Part shown: positions 49,501 to 58,639 of the stretch, one piece after another
How positions within the stretch are numbered: the first letter of the stretch is position 1
How the letters are laid out: each line of letters opens with the position of its first letter
Assembly: GCA_040223615.1 (NCBI GenBank)
Contig: JAVKFY010000052.1
Coordinates: 68,277 to 132,276 of the forward strand
Origin: JAVKFY01 sp040223615
Lineage (GTDB): Bacteria; Pseudomonadota; Alphaproteobacteria; GCA-2731375
Length of the DNA stretch: 64,000 nucleotides
Direction of reading: 5' to 3'
The notes under the pieces: model-generated
What the model saw: the letters and a program-made list of their open reading frames with translations, nothing else
Told to the model about the DNA's origin: nothing
Database searches by the model: none
Translations under genes and position numbers: made by a program

Positions 49501-51396
49501 ACCGCTGTCGGCGTCGGCGACATGTCCGGCGACGTGTTCGGCAACGGCATGCTGTTGTCGAAACACACGCGCCTGCTCGCCGCCTTCGACCACCGCCACA
49601 TCTTCTTCGACCCCGATCCCGACCCGGCGGCGAGCTGGGCCGAGCGCGCGCGCATGTTCGCCCTGCCGCGCTCGTCGTGGGACGACTACGACAAGAGCCT
49701 GATCAGCGAGGGCGGCGGCGTCTTCGACCGCCGCGCCAAGTCGATCACGCTGACGCCGCAGCTGCAGGCGCTGACCGGCCTGGACGTCACCCGCGCGGCG
49801 CCGGCCGAGATCATGAAGGCGCTGCTGAAGGCCGAGGTCGACCTGCTCTGGTTCGGCGGCATCGGCACCTACGTCAAGGCCAGGTCGGAAAGCAACGCCG
49901 AGGCCGGCGACCGCGCCAACGATGCGCTGCGCGTCGACGGCCGCGAGCTGCGCGCCAAGGTGATCGGCGAGGGCGCCAATCTCGGCGTGACGCAGCGCGG
50001 TCGCATCGAATACGCAATGGCCGGCGGCCGGCTCAACACCGACGCGGTCGACAATTCCGCCGGCGTCGACTGCTCCGACCACGAGGTCAACATCAAGATC
50101 CTGGTCGACGCCATCGTCCGCGACGGCGAGATGACCGAGAAGCAGCGCAACAAGCTGCTGGCCGAGATGACCGACAACGTCGGCGAGCTGGTGCTGCGCT
50201 CCAACTACCTGCAGACCCTGGCGCTCAGCATGCTGCGCAGCCAGGGCGTGCGCCTGCTGCAGGGCCATGCCCGCTTCATGCGCGATTTCGGCCGCATGGG
50301 CCTGCTCGACCGCGAAGTCGAGTTCCTGCCCAGCGACGAGGAGATCGCCGAACGCCAAGCCGCCGGCCAGGGCCTGACCCGGCCGGAACTGTCGGTGCTG
50401 CTGGCCTACGCCAAGATGCATCTCTACGACCAGTTGCTGGCCAGCGACCTTGGCCAGTCGAACTACCTGGCGATGGACCTGCAGCGCTATTTCCCGCCGC
50501 AGCTGCACGAGCGTTTCGCCGACGCCATCGCCAACCACCGGCTGCGCGGCGAGATCATCGCCACCACCACGGCGAACTCGATCGTCAACCGGCTCGGCAT
50601 CACCTTCGTCCACGACCTGCTGAGCGACACCGACTTCACCCCCGGCGACATCGGCCGCGCCTACACGCTGGCGCGCGATGCCTTCGCCATGCGCGAGCTG
50701 TGGGCCGACATCGAGGCGCTGGACAACCAGATTGCCGCCGATCTGCAGATCCGCATGTACATGGCGACCGCCGCGTTGATGCGCCGCGCCACCGCCTGGT
50801 TCCTGCGCAACGCCTCGCGACCGCTGCGCGTGACGTCGATCCTCGATGCCTACGCGCCGGGCCTGCGCGAATTGCGCGAGGTGTTCGACGACGCGCTCGA
50901 CGAGCACCAGCACGCCGCGCTGGCCGACGAGGTCGCCCACTTCGTCGCCGCCGGCGTGCCGGAGCCGCTGGCCCAGCGTGTCGCCAGCCTGAAGCCGATG
51001 GGCGCCGGCTGCGACATTGTCGAGGCCGCCAGCCGGGTCGGCCGGCCGGTGCCGGAGGTGGCGCAGGTCTACTTCGCCATCGGCGGCCGGCTTGGGCTCG
51101 ACTGGCTGCGCGACGAGGCGGAGAAGCTGGAACTGGCCGACTACTGGTCGCGCACCGCGGTCGGCTCGATCGTGGAGGACCTGTTCGGACAGCAGCGCGC
51201 GTTGACCGCCAACGTGCTCGGCGCCAAGGGCACCGGCGGCCTGCCGGCGCTCGACGCCTGGCAGGACGCCAATGCGATCGGCGTTGACCACCTGCGCAAC
51301 CTGATGGAGGATTTCCGCAGCGGCGGCGCGCTGGACGTGGCCCGGTTGGCGGTCGCCAACCGCTTCGTTCGGCGCCTGATCGTCGGCAGCGCGTAG
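46585..51396 (+). CDS. Large NAD-specific glutamate dehydrogenase (GDH-1600 type)
   Basis: A 1,603-aa NAD-dependent glutamate dehydrogenase of the 180-kDa class, oxidising glutamate to 2-oxoglutarate and ammonia. N-terminal ACT-like regulatory domains (about 1-700) precede the catalytic core: RGGLRWSDRREDFRTEVLGL near 810, then VKNAVIVPVGSKGGFV, with a catalytic Lys, and the coenzyme domain near 1020-1160. The C-terminal 450 residues are helical. The length matches the class. GGAGGAAA precedes ATG 46585. It has no sequence relation to gdhA beside it. Confidence 0.96.
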   Translation: MLSMKAREEKSERLAKAGEHARDRLTAAEAEEVWAFISRFYDRIAPEDILEITPENLFGAAYSLWKFAARRPAGQPRIRVYNPRIEEHGWQSPHTVIELVNDDMPFLVDSITGCLSRFGADVHLVIHPVIGIARDGAGNRTGLDDDGIGESLMHIEIDEQPDTATLEKLAADLAVVLADVRAATEDWQPMLERLDEAVGWLNRKLSGVEAEEVAEAREFLTWLRANHFTFLGCRDLREGKDGLEVVEDSGFGILRDPWRSMLARGGSGNGMAPIMKQFFDRPELLLITKTSVRGHVHRAVHMDYVGVKQYDAKGKLLGERRFVGLFTSSAYNRTPRDIPYLRRKVAQALEMAGLPEASHDGKALTNILETYPRDELFQIDLDTLHDISGRILALQERPGIRLFGRRDKFDRYFSCIVYLPRERLSTTLRRRFEKILIAAFSGRLSNQYTQVSDSPLARWHFIIGTEPGDVPETVDYAAIEARLIEAARSWQDDLESALVDRFGEASGNRLAQRFNDAFPAAYTEAVKPELALSDIEKMERIVAGADMAVNFYRAIEDADHEVRFKIYHPAEPVPLSDCLPMLEHMGLKVMGETPYQIHPAGTAPIWVHDFELLDRTGRDIDLARLKDKFEGAFDEIWHGDVEDDGFNRLVLGAGLEWREVVLLRACCKYLRQAGIPFSQAYMEDTLAHNPEIARMLVALFHARFDPARADDDRNENALVAEFETALDAVQSLDEDRILRRFANFVRACLRTNYYQGDEIGRPKSYVAFKLDSTALDELPKPRPFREIFVYSPRVEAVHLRGGKVARGGLRWSDRREDFRTEVLGLMKAQMVKNAVIVPVGSKGGFVPKRLPVGADREAVQAEGIECYKTFIRGLLDITDNRDGDTIVPPADVVRYDDDDPYLVVAADKGTATFSDIANGVSMEYGFWLGDAFASGGAVGYDHKGMGITAKGAWESVKRHFRELGRDIQSDEFTAVGVGDMSGDVFGNGMLLSKHTRLLAAFDHRHIFFDPDPDPAASWAERARMFALPRSSWDDYDKSLISEGGGVFDRRAKSITLTPQLQALTGLDVTRAAPAEIMKALLKAEVDLLWFGGIGTYVKARSESNAEAGDRANDALRVDGRELRAKVIGEGANLGVTQRGRIEYAMAGGRLNTDAVDNSAGVDCSDHEVNIKILVDAIVRDGEMTEKQRNKLLAEMTDNVGELVLRSNYLQTLALSMLRSQGVRLLQGHARFMRDFGRMGLLDREVEFLPSDEEIAERQAAGQGLTRPELSVLLAYAKMHLYDQLLASDLGQSNYLAMDLQRYFPPQLHERFADAIANHRLRGEIIATTTANSIVNRLGITFVHDLLSDTDFTPGDIGRAYTLARDAFAMRELWADIEALDNQIAADLQIRMYMATAALMRRATAWFLRNASRPLRVTSILDAYAPGLRELREVFDDALDEHQHAALADEVAHFVAAGVPEPLAQRVASLKPMGAGCDIVEAASRVGRPVPEVAQVYFAIGGRLGLDWLRDEAEKLELADYWSRTAVGSIVEDLFGQQRALTANVLGAKGTGGLPALDAWQDANAIGVDHLRNLMEDFRSGGALDVARLAVANRFVRRLIVGSA

Positions 51397-51432
51397 CAGT
51401 GCCTGCATAGAGGTCGAGCTCATCGGCAGACA

Positions 51433-51543
51433 CCCACCTTACCCTGCCCCTTTCCCCCCTGAGGGCGGAGAGGGAACGAGGTGGCGATGCCTTTGCGGCT
51501 CCCTCTCAGTCCCTGGGGGCGGAGAGGGTTGGGGTGAGGTGGG
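51433..51543. repeat. Inverted repeat of the GAGAGGG/CCCTCTC type
   Basis: Between the NAD-GDH and MFS genes lie two pairing arms: CCACCTTACCCTGCCCCTTT and onward to AGGGCGGAGAGGG, and CCCTCTCAGTCCC onward to GGGTGAGGTGGG. A similar, shorter element overlaps the start of the MFS gene at 60584. Confidence 0.55.
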
Positions 51544-51552
51544 GGACCGTCG

Positions 51553-52983
51553 GTGACGACCGGCCAAAATGTCGAACGATTGACTCCCGCCGGCACGGCC
51601 CCGGCCAGCCGTCTGGGGCAGTGGTCGTGGGCGCTGTTCGACTGGTCGAATCAGCCCTACCACACGCTGATCACCACTTTCATCTTCGCGCCCTACTTCA
51701 CCTCCGCGGTGATCGGCGACTCGGTGCGCGGTCAGGAACTGTGGGGTTACGCCGCCTCGATCGCCGGCCTGATCATCGCGCTGGGCAGCCCGGTGCTGGG
51801 CGCCATGGCCGACGCCGGCGGCCCGCGCAAACCCTGGATATTCTGGTTTCAGATGGTGCTCGTCCTGGGCTGCGTGTCGCTATGGTGGGCGACGCCGGAC
51901 GCCCCCAGCGGCGTCGTCTTCATGGCGCTGGGGGCCTACATCGTCGCCACCGTCGGCGCCGAGTTCTCCGTCGTGTTCAACAACGCCATGCTGCCCTCGC
52001 TCACCTTGAAGGAACGCATGGGGCGGCTGTCCGGCTATGCCTGGGGCCTGGGCTACATCGCCGGCATCGCCACCCTGTTCGTGGTGCTGCTCGGCTTCTC
52101 GCTGCCCGACGAGCCGCTGTTCGGGCTCGACAAGGCGGCGCACGAGCACGACCGCATGGTCGGCCCGCTGTCGGCGGTGTGGATCGCGATCTTCGTGATC
52201 CCGCTGTTCCTGTTCACGCCGGACGCGCCGTCGGCCGGCCTGACCAGGGGCGAGGCGGCGCGCCAGGGCATCGCCAACCTGATCAAGACGCTGCAGCACG
52301 CGCGCAACTACGGCAACGTGCTGCTCTTCCTGGTCGCGCGCATGCTCTACAATGACGGCCTGCTGGCGATCTTCTCCTTCGGCGGCATCTACGCGGCCGG
52401 CCTGTTCGGCTGGGATATCACCTCGCTCGGCATCTTCGGCATCGTCATCACCATCTTCGCCACCGTCGGCGCCTTCGCCGGCGGCTGGCTCGACGACCGC
52501 ATCGGCTCCAAGCGTACGGTGATCGGCTCGGTGCTCGGCCTGGCCCTCGCCACGGTGATCATACTGACCATCTCGGTGGAGCCGATCGACGCCACGCAGC
52601 GACAGGAGACCATCCTGTTTTTCATCACCCTGGTGCACGAGCTGCCGGCCGAGCCGGCGCTGTTCGGCTCGCCCGGCGAACTCACCTTCCTGGTCGCCGG
52701 CATCCTGATCGGCCTGTTCGGCGGGCCGGCCCAGGCCGCCAGCCGTACCCTGCTGGCCCGCGCCGCACCGCCGGAGATGATCGGCGAGTTCTTCGGACTC
52801 TACGCCTTCTCCGGCAAGGCCACCGCCTTCATCGCGCCGTTCGCCATCGCCGTGGTCACCGGCCTGGCCGACAGCCAGCGCGCCGGCCTGACGGTGGTGC
52901 TGGTGTTCCTGTTCGCCGGCCTGGCGCTGCTGCTCGGCGTGCGCGAACCGGAACGCGCGCCGGCCCCGCTGCCGCCGGCCTAG
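51553..52983 (+). CDS. UMF1-family MFS transporter (Atg22-like)
   Basis: A 476-aa, 12-helix major facilitator of the UMF1/Atg22-like family. The family-specific start WSWALFDWSNQPYHTLITTFIF is followed by a segment ALGSPVLGAMADAGGPRKPW, the loop A-like motif, and a long central loop at about 185-240. The substrate is unknown; fungal Atg22 exports amino acids. The start is a GTG (51553). A pentapeptide-repeat gene follows after 7 bp. Confidence 0.9.
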   Translation: MTTGQNVERLTPAGTAPASRLGQWSWALFDWSNQPYHTLITTFIFAPYFTSAVIGDSVRGQELWGYAASIAGLIIALGSPVLGAMADAGGPRKPWIFWFQMVLVLGCVSLWWATPDAPSGVVFMALGAYIVATVGAEFSVVFNNAMLPSLTLKERMGRLSGYAWGLGYIAGIATLFVVLLGFSLPDEPLFGLDKAAHEHDRMVGPLSAVWIAIFVIPLFLFTPDAPSAGLTRGEAARQGIANLIKTLQHARNYGNVLLFLVARMLYNDGLLAIFSFGGIYAAGLFGWDITSLGIFGIVITIFATVGAFAGGWLDDRIGSKRTVIGSVLGLALATVIILTISVEPIDATQRQETILFFITLVHELPAEPALFGSPGELTFLVAGILIGLFGGPAQAASRTLLARAAPPEMIGEFFGLYAFSGKATAFIAPFAIAVVTGLADSQRAGLTVVLVFLFAGLALLLGVREPERAPAPLPPA

Positions 52984-52990
52984 CCTGCCG

Positions 52991-53884
52991 ATGCGCCCCG
53001 TCGTCAAACGCCGCCTGGTCCGTGGCGGTCTCGGACTGCTGGCGCTGGTGCTGCTGGTCGCCTCGGTGGCGATCTATTTCAATCGCTATGCCGACCCCCG
53101 CCGCCAGCAACTCGGCGCTGGCGTGGCCTGCCAGGACTGCGCGCTCTCCGGCCTGAGCTTCTGGCGCGGCGACCTGCAAGGCGCGGACCTCTCTGGCGCG
53201 GACCTGGCCGGCGCCGCGCTGTGGTGGGCCGACCTGCGCGGCGCCACGCTCGCCAACGCCAATCTGAACGGCACCAACCTGTGGTGGGCCGATGCCGATG
53301 GCGCCGACTTCACCGGCGCCGATCTGCGCCAGGCCCGGGCGCGGCGCCTGGAACTGCCGGGCGGCAAGCTGGACGGCGCGCGACTGGGCGAGGCCGACCT
53401 CACCGGCGCCAACCTGACCGGCGCCAGCCTTGCCGGCGCCGACCTGGAATGGGCCGACCTGAAGCAGATCAACGCGCCGAAAGCCGACTTTGCCGGCGCC
53501 AGGCTGGTCCAGGCCAACCTGTTCATGGCCATCGCCCGCGGCGCCGACCTGCGCGGCGCCGACCTGGGCAACGCCACCGCCAACAAAGCCGATTTCAGCG
53601 GCGCCGACCTGACCGACGCCAAGCTGGTCAAGACCCGCATGGGCGAGGCCAACCTGTCCGGCGTGAACCTCACCGGCGCCGACCTCACCGGCGCGCAGGT
53701 CGTCGCCACCTCGTTCAAGGCCGCCAAGCTGGTCGGCGCGGTGCTGCGCGACGCCAACATGTGGCGCGCCGACCTGACCGACGCGGACCTGACCAACGCC
53801 GATCTGACCGGCGCCAACCTCGACGACGTCGTGCTGTGCCGCACCAGGCTGCCGACCGGCGAGGACAGTTCGGGCTGTCCATGA
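52991..53884 (+). CDS. Membrane-anchored pentapeptide-repeat protein
   Basis: A 297-aa protein. An N-terminal helix (about 12-31, GLGLLALVLLVASVAIYF) anchors it; C47 and C50 (ACQDCALSG) follow; and from about 58 to 290 it is made of A(D/N)LxG-type pentapeptide repeats such as ADLSGADLAGAALWWADLRG, which form a right-handed quadrilateral beta-helix. Some such proteins mimic DNA and bind gyrase, but a membrane-anchored one is more likely structural or a periplasmic scaffold. Function unknown. Confidence 0.88.
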   Translation: MRPVVKRRLVRGGLGLLALVLLVASVAIYFNRYADPRRQQLGAGVACQDCALSGLSFWRGDLQGADLSGADLAGAALWWADLRGATLANANLNGTNLWWADADGADFTGADLRQARARRLELPGGKLDGARLGEADLTGANLTGASLAGADLEWADLKQINAPKADFAGARLVQANLFMAIARGADLRGADLGNATANKADFSGADLTDAKLVKTRMGEANLSGVNLTGADLTGAQVVATSFKAAKLVGAVLRDANMWRADLTDADLTNADLTGANLDDVVLCRTRLPTGEDSSGCP

Positions 53885-53961
53885 GCGATGCCCGGATCAA
53901 GTCCGGACATGACGGGCTGTTTGAGTATCGTCGTGGCCGGGCCTGACCCGGCCATCTCGGC

Positions 53962-55551
53962 TCAGTGCCGGAAGTGGCGCATGCCGGTGAACACCATGGC
54001 GATGCCGGCGGCGTTGGCGGCGTCGATCACGTCCTGGTCGCGCATCGAGCCGCCGGGCTGGATCACCGCCGTGGCGCCGTTGTCGATCACCGCCTGCAAC
54101 CCATCCGCGAACGGGAAGAAGGCGTCCGACGCCGCCGCCGAGCCGACCGTGCGCGGCGTCGCCTCGCCCGCCGCCTCGGCCGCTTCCTTCGCCTTCCAGC
54201 CGGCAATGCGGGCGCTGTCGACCCGGCTCATCTGACCGGCGCCGACGCCGACCGTGGCCCCGTCCTTGGCATAGACGATGGTGTTCGACTTCACGTGCTT
54301 GGCGACGCGGAAGGCGAACAGCAGGTCGGCGACTTCCGCGTCGGTCGGTGCGCGTTCGGTGGCGACCTTCAGGTCGGCGGCGCCGATCCGGCCGGTGTCG
54401 GCCTCCTGCACCAGCAGACCGCCGTTCAGCGTCTTGGCGGTCAGCGCCGCGCGTTTCGGGTCGACCAGCCCGCCGGTCAGCAGCAGCCGCAGGTTCTTCT
54501 TCGCCGCCAAGAGTTCCCTGGCCCGGTCGTCGGCGTCCGGCGCGACGATCACCTCCAGGAACAGCTTGCCGATGGCCTCCACCGTGGCGGCATCGAGCGG
54601 CGTGTTCAGCGCGATGATGCCGCCGAAGGCGCTGACCGGATCGCAGGCCAGCGCCGCCTGGAACGCAGCCGTCTGGGTCGCGCCGGTGGCGACGCCGCAG
54701 GGATTGGCGTGCTTGATGATGGCGCAGGCCGGGCCGTCAGCCGGATCGAACTCGCTGGCCAGCGCGAAGGCCGCGTCGGCGTCGTTCAGGTTGTTGTAGC
54801 TGAGCTCCTTGCCCTGCACCTGGGTCGCGGTGGCCAACCCCGGCAGCGGCGGCTCGGTGACATAGAAGGCTGCCTGCTGGTGTGGATTCTCGCCGTAGCG
54901 CAGCACCTGGCTCAGCTTGCCGCCCAGCACAAACCGGTTCGGGAAGCGCTCGCCGACCTCGCCGGCCAGCCACGGCGCGATCGCCGCGTCGTAGGCCGCG
55001 GTCCGAGCATAGGTCTTCGCCGCAAGCTTCCGGCGCAGCGCCAGCGTGGTCATGCCCTTGTTGGCGTCCATCTCGGCCAGCACCGCGCCGTAATCCTCCG
55101 GCTCGGTGACGACGCAGACGAAGCCGTGGTTCTTCGCCGCCGAGCGCAGCATTGCCGGGCCGCCGATGTCGATATTCTCGATGCAGGTGTCGAAGTCGGC
55201 GCCGGCCGCCAGGGTCTGCTCGAACGGGTAGAGGTTCACCACCACGAGGTCGATGCCCTCGATCTCGTGCTCGACCATCGCGGTCTGGTGATCGGCGTTG
55301 TCGCGCAGCGCCAGGATGCCGCCGTGGACCTTGGGATGCAGCGTCTTCACCCGGCCGTCCATCATCTCCGGAAAGCCGGTCATGTCGGAGACGTCCTGCA
55401 CCGGAATGCCGGCCTCGCGCAGCGCCTTGGCGGTGCCGCCGGTCGAGATGATCTCGACCTTGTGCCCGGCCAGCGCCTGGCCGAATTCGATCAGGCCGGA
55501 CTTGTCGGAAACGGAAATCAGCGCGCGGCGCAGCGGCACCAGGTCGGGCAT
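53962..55551 (-). CDS. purH: Bifunctional AICAR formyltransferase / IMP cyclohydrolase
   Basis: Catalyses the last two steps of IMP synthesis (529 aa). The N-terminal cyclohydrolase domain starts RRALISVSDKSGLIEFGQAL and contains STGGTAKALREAGI and GRVKTLHPKVHGG. The C-terminal transformylase domain contains KHANPCGVA, with the catalytic Lys/His, and ends DAFFPFADGLQAVIDNGATA with IQPGGSMRDQDVIDAAN. Full length for the family. Monocistronic here; a short REP-like palindrome pair (53887-53955) lies beyond its stop. Confidence 0.98.
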   Translation of the reverse strand: MPDLVPLRRALISVSDKSGLIEFGQALAGHKVEIISTGGTAKALREAGIPVQDVSDMTGFPEMMDGRVKTLHPKVHGGILALRDNADHQTAMVEHEIEGIDLVVVNLYPFEQTLAAGADFDTCIENIDIGGPAMLRSAAKNHGFVCVVTEPEDYGAVLAEMDANKGMTTLALRRKLAAKTYARTAAYDAAIAPWLAGEVGERFPNRFVLGGKLSQVLRYGENPHQQAAFYVTEPPLPGLATATQVQGKELSYNNLNDADAAFALASEFDPADGPACAIIKHANPCGVATGATQTAAFQAALACDPVSAFGGIIALNTPLDAATVEAIGKLFLEVIVAPDADDRARELLAAKKNLRLLLTGGLVDPKRAALTAKTLNGGLLVQEADTGRIGAADLKVATERAPTDAEVADLLFAFRVAKHVKSNTIVYAKDGATVGVGAGQMSRVDSARIAGWKAKEAAEAAGEATPRTVGSAAASDAFFPFADGLQAVIDNGATAVIQPGGSMRDQDVIDAANAAGIAMVFTGMRHFRH

Positions 55552-55619
55552 CGGCGGGCTCCGGAGGTCGGTCGAAGGACGGTCCCGGCTATAGCATGCT
55601 GGCGGCCGGAGTCCAGACG

Positions 55620-57539
55620 TCAGTCTGACGCGGATGCCGCGCGCGGCGCCGGGCCGCCGTAGTCGGGCACCAGGTGGTGCAGCTGGGCCAGCATGTCGTC
55701 GGTGCGGCGGGCCTCGGCCAATTCCGCCAGCTTCTCGAGCTGCGGCCGCAGCAGCCCGAAATCTATCGCGCGCGGCGCCGCGAGCAGGATGCCGGGCGCG
55801 GCGGTGCGCTGGGTCTCGCGGTCGTGGAACAGTTCTTCCGCCAGCTTCTCGCCGGGCCGCAGGCCGATGAACTGGATCGGAATGTCGGCTTCCGGCCGCA
55901 GGCCGGCCAGGCGAATCATCTGCCGCGCCAAGTCCAGCACCTTCACCGGCTTGCCCATGTCGAGGACGTAGATCTTGCCGGCCTCGGCCTGGCCCAACGC
56001 GGAGGCGGAGAGCACCAGCTCGACCGCCTCGCGCGTGGTCATGAAGTAACGCACCACGTCCGGGTGCGTGACCGTGATCGGCCCGCCGCGCGCCAGTTGC
56101 CGCTGGAACAACGGCACCACCGAGCCGGTCGAGCCCAGCACGTTGCCGAAGCGCACGGTGACGAAATGGGTGTCGCCGCCGGCCAGGCTCAGCCCCTGGC
56201 AGATCATTTCCGCCACGCGTTTCGAGGCCCCCATCACCGACGACGGATTGACCGCCTTGTCGGTGGAAATCTGCACATAGGTGGTCACGCCGGCGGCCTT
56301 GGCCGCCTCGGCGACGTTCAGCGTGCCCAGCACGTTGGTCAGCACGCCCTCGTTCGGATTGGCCTCGACCAGCGGCACATGCTTGAACGCGGCGGCGTGG
56401 AACACCGCCGTCGGGCGATGCCGGCGGAACACCGTCGCCACCCGGGCCGCGTCGCGCACGTCGCCCAGCACGGCGGAGCGCGCCACGTCGGGGAACCGTT
56501 CGCCCAGCTCCAGGTCGATCTGATAGAGCGCGTGCTCGCCGTTATCCATACAGGTGATGTGCGCCGGGCCGAGCGCCGCGATCTGCCGCGTCAGTTCCGA
56601 GCCGATGGTGCCGCCCGCCCCGGTGATCAGCACCCGCTGCCCGGCGACCAGCGCCCGCATCGCGGCGCGGTCCAGGGTCTGCTGCGGCCGGCCGAGCAGG
56701 TCCTCCACGTCGACCGGGCGCACCGTGATCGGCCGGCCGTCGTCGGCGGTGAAGTCGGTCAGGCGCGGCACCCGGCTGAGCTTCAGGCCCAGCGCCTCGC
56801 AGCTTTCCAGCAGGTGCGCGACGGTCTCGCCCTCGATCCGGCGCGAGGCGATGATCAGGCGCCGGGGCCGCCGGCCGGCGCGGCCGAGCCGGTCGACCAC
56901 CTGCGGCAGGCTGGCCAGGTCGCCCAGCACCCGCACGCCGCGGATGTCGCGGCCGATGCGTTTCGGCTTGTCGTCGATGATGCCGACCACGCGATAGCCG
57001 GTGACCCGCGCCCGGCCGACCTCGCGGATGAAGGCCTCCGCCTCGTCGCCGGCGCCGACCAGCAACACCGGCACGCGCTGCGCCGGATGGCGTTCCAGCA
57101 CTGCCGACAGGTTGCCGTCCTTGAACAGCCGATAGGCCAGCCGCGGCGCGGCCAGCGCCAGCACCAGCAGCACCCACACGATCGGCAGCGCGGTGCGCGG
57201 GAACTCGTCCAGCCGCGTGACCCAGAACAGCATCGGCAGGAAGATCAGCAACGCCATGGTCACGGCCTTGGCGATCGCCACCAGGTCGGCCATCGAGGCG
57301 TAGTGCCAGATGCCCCGGTACAGCCCCATGCCCCAGAACACCACCGCGCAGACACCGGTGAAGATCACCGTGCCTTCCCACTGGAACAACAGCGGCTGCG
57401 GGTCGCCATAGGTCCAGTAGCGCAGGAACAGCGCCAGCTCGAAGGCGAGCGCCGCCATCACCACGTCGTGCACCGCTACCGTGGCGATTCGGCGGTTCAC
57501 GTAGAGGCGCCTCATCGGGCTAGGACGTTCGTCCGTCAT
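55620..57539 (-). CDS. Membrane-bound nucleoside-diphosphate-sugar epimerase/dehydratase (CapD/WbpM-like)
   Basis: A 639-aa polysaccharide-biosynthesis enzyme. Four membrane helices lie in the first 135 residues; a first nucleotide-binding domain follows with VLLVGAGDEA near 168; then the catalytic short-chain domain with VLITGAGGTIGSE at about 303-315 and the active-site S425-T-D-K-A motif replacing SYK, as in UDP-GlcNAc C4,6-dehydratases (FlaA1, WbpM). It makes a 4-keto-6-deoxy sugar nucleotide for surface glycans. It overlaps the glycosyltransferase gene by 20 bp. Confidence 0.92.
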   Translation of the reverse strand: MTDERPSPMRRLYVNRRIATVAVHDVVMAALAFELALFLRYWTYGDPQPLLFQWEGTVIFTGVCAVVFWGMGLYRGIWHYASMADLVAIAKAVTMALLIFLPMLFWVTRLDEFPRTALPIVWVLLVLALAAPRLAYRLFKDGNLSAVLERHPAQRVPVLLVGAGDEAEAFIREVGRARVTGYRVVGIIDDKPKRIGRDIRGVRVLGDLASLPQVVDRLGRAGRRPRRLIIASRRIEGETVAHLLESCEALGLKLSRVPRLTDFTADDGRPITVRPVDVEDLLGRPQQTLDRAAMRALVAGQRVLITGAGGTIGSELTRQIAALGPAHITCMDNGEHALYQIDLELGERFPDVARSAVLGDVRDAARVATVFRRHRPTAVFHAAAFKHVPLVEANPNEGVLTNVLGTLNVAEAAKAAGVTTYVQISTDKAVNPSSVMGASKRVAEMICQGLSLAGGDTHFVTVRFGNVLGSTGSVVPLFQRQLARGGPITVTHPDVVRYFMTTREAVELVLSASALGQAEAGKIYVLDMGKPVKVLDLARQMIRLAGLRPEADIPIQFIGLRPGEKLAEELFHDRETQRTAAPGILLAAPRAIDFGLLRPQLEKLAELAEARRTDDMLAQLHHLVPDYGGPAPRAASASD

Positions 57540-58548
57540 GGCCGGCTCGTTTGTCCGCTGTGCCGAAATACCATAGCACCACCGCGACCCCGACGGCGGC
57601 GAAGGCCAGCGCCCGCCATTCCTTGCCCGGGCACGCCGCCGCGTAGGCTGCGCACGCCACCAGGAGCAGGTTCAGGCAGCCGATCACGCGCAGCACCGGC
57701 AGGTGCCCGCCCATCGCTCGCGCCGCGCGCTGGTAGAAGTGCTCGCGGTGCGCCCGCCACACTTTCTCGCCCTTCAAGGCGCGCCGGCCCAGCGTGATCG
57801 TGGCGTCAGCCAGGTAGTAGGCTGGCAGGATCAGCGCCACCTGCCAGTAGCCGGCCGCCGCCAGCGCGATCAGCAGGAAGCCGATCAGATAGCCGAGCCC
57901 GATCGAGCCGACGTCACCCAGGAACAGCCGCGCCGGCGGCCGGTTCCAGTACAGGAACCCAAGCGCCACGCCGAGGATCGCGGCCGCGAACGGCGCCAGC
58001 ACCTCCATGTAGAGCCCGATCAGCGCCAGCGCGATCAGCAGCCCCAGGCCAATCGTGCCAGCCTCGACCGCCGAGATGCCATCGATCCCGTCCATGAAGT
58101 TGGTCAGGTTGATGAACCACAGCCAGGCGAGACCCATCAGGATGCGGTCGACCGGGAACGGCAGCAGCCCCTGGAACAGCGCCATCTCCGGCGGCAGCAG
58201 CAGCAGCATCGGCGCCACCGCCACCGCCTGCGCCAGCAAACGCGACCATGCCGGCAGCCCGCGCAAATCGTCGACGAAGCTGAAGGCCGCCAGCAGCGCC
58301 GCCAGCACCGGCACCAGCGCCAGTTCCAGCGGCATCGGCCCGGCCACCGCCCAGGCCAGCCACACCAGCACCAGCGGCGCCATCACCGCCAGCCCGCCGC
58401 CGCGCGGCACCGGCGTCTCGTGGCTGGAACGCGCGTTCGGCCGGTCCAGCACCGCGCGCCTGAGCAGCCAGCGCCGCACCAGCCCACAACTCCAGAGACT
58501 GGCAAGGAAGCAGAACAGGCCGGTGGCCGCGGTAATGACCCAGATCAT
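57520..58548 (-). CDS. MraY/WecA-family polyprenyl-phosphate sugar-1-phosphate transferase
   Basis: A 342-aa integral membrane transferase (about 10-11 helices) that starts a glycan on undecaprenyl phosphate. Motifs include DRPNARSSHETPVPRGGGLA at about 36-55, the metal-binding FSFVDDLRGLPAW, NLTNFMDGIDGIS, RLFLGDVGSIGLGYL and the histidine motif RAHREHFYQRA. It resembles WbpL. It overlaps the downstream dehydratase gene by 20 bp, so the two probably function together on the same surface polysaccharide. Confidence 0.92.
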   Translation of the reverse strand: MIWVITAATGLFCFLASLWSCGLVRRWLLRRAVLDRPNARSSHETPVPRGGGLAVMAPLVLVWLAWAVAGPMPLELALVPVLAALLAAFSFVDDLRGLPAWSRLLAQAVAVAPMLLLLPPEMALFQGLLPFPVDRILMGLAWLWFINLTNFMDGIDGISAVEAGTIGLGLLIALALIGLYMEVLAPFAAAILGVALGFLYWNRPPARLFLGDVGSIGLGYLIGFLLIALAAAGYWQVALILPAYYLADATITLGRRALKGEKVWRAHREHFYQRAARAMGGHLPVLRVIGCLNLLLVACAAYAAACPGKEWRALAFAAVGVAVVLWYFGTADKRAGHDGRTS

Positions 58549-58639
58549 CGACGCTGTATAGCCAGCACGGCAGGCGGCGGCAATTGCGCCGGGTTGTTAT
58601 ACTGCCGGCTTCATCAAGGCGTGGTGGGGAGGTGCGGCT

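Noticed and set aside
47197..51423. A 1,408-codon open frame on the minus strand
   Set aside because: It is antisense to the well-supported NAD-GDH gene, is low-complexity in composition (Ala, Arg, His, Gln rich), and such shadows are common in GC-rich DNA.
58598..58603. TATACT -10 box upstream of the quinone oxidoreductase gene
   Set aside because: No acceptable -35 box lies 16-18 bp upstream, so the promoter call was not made.
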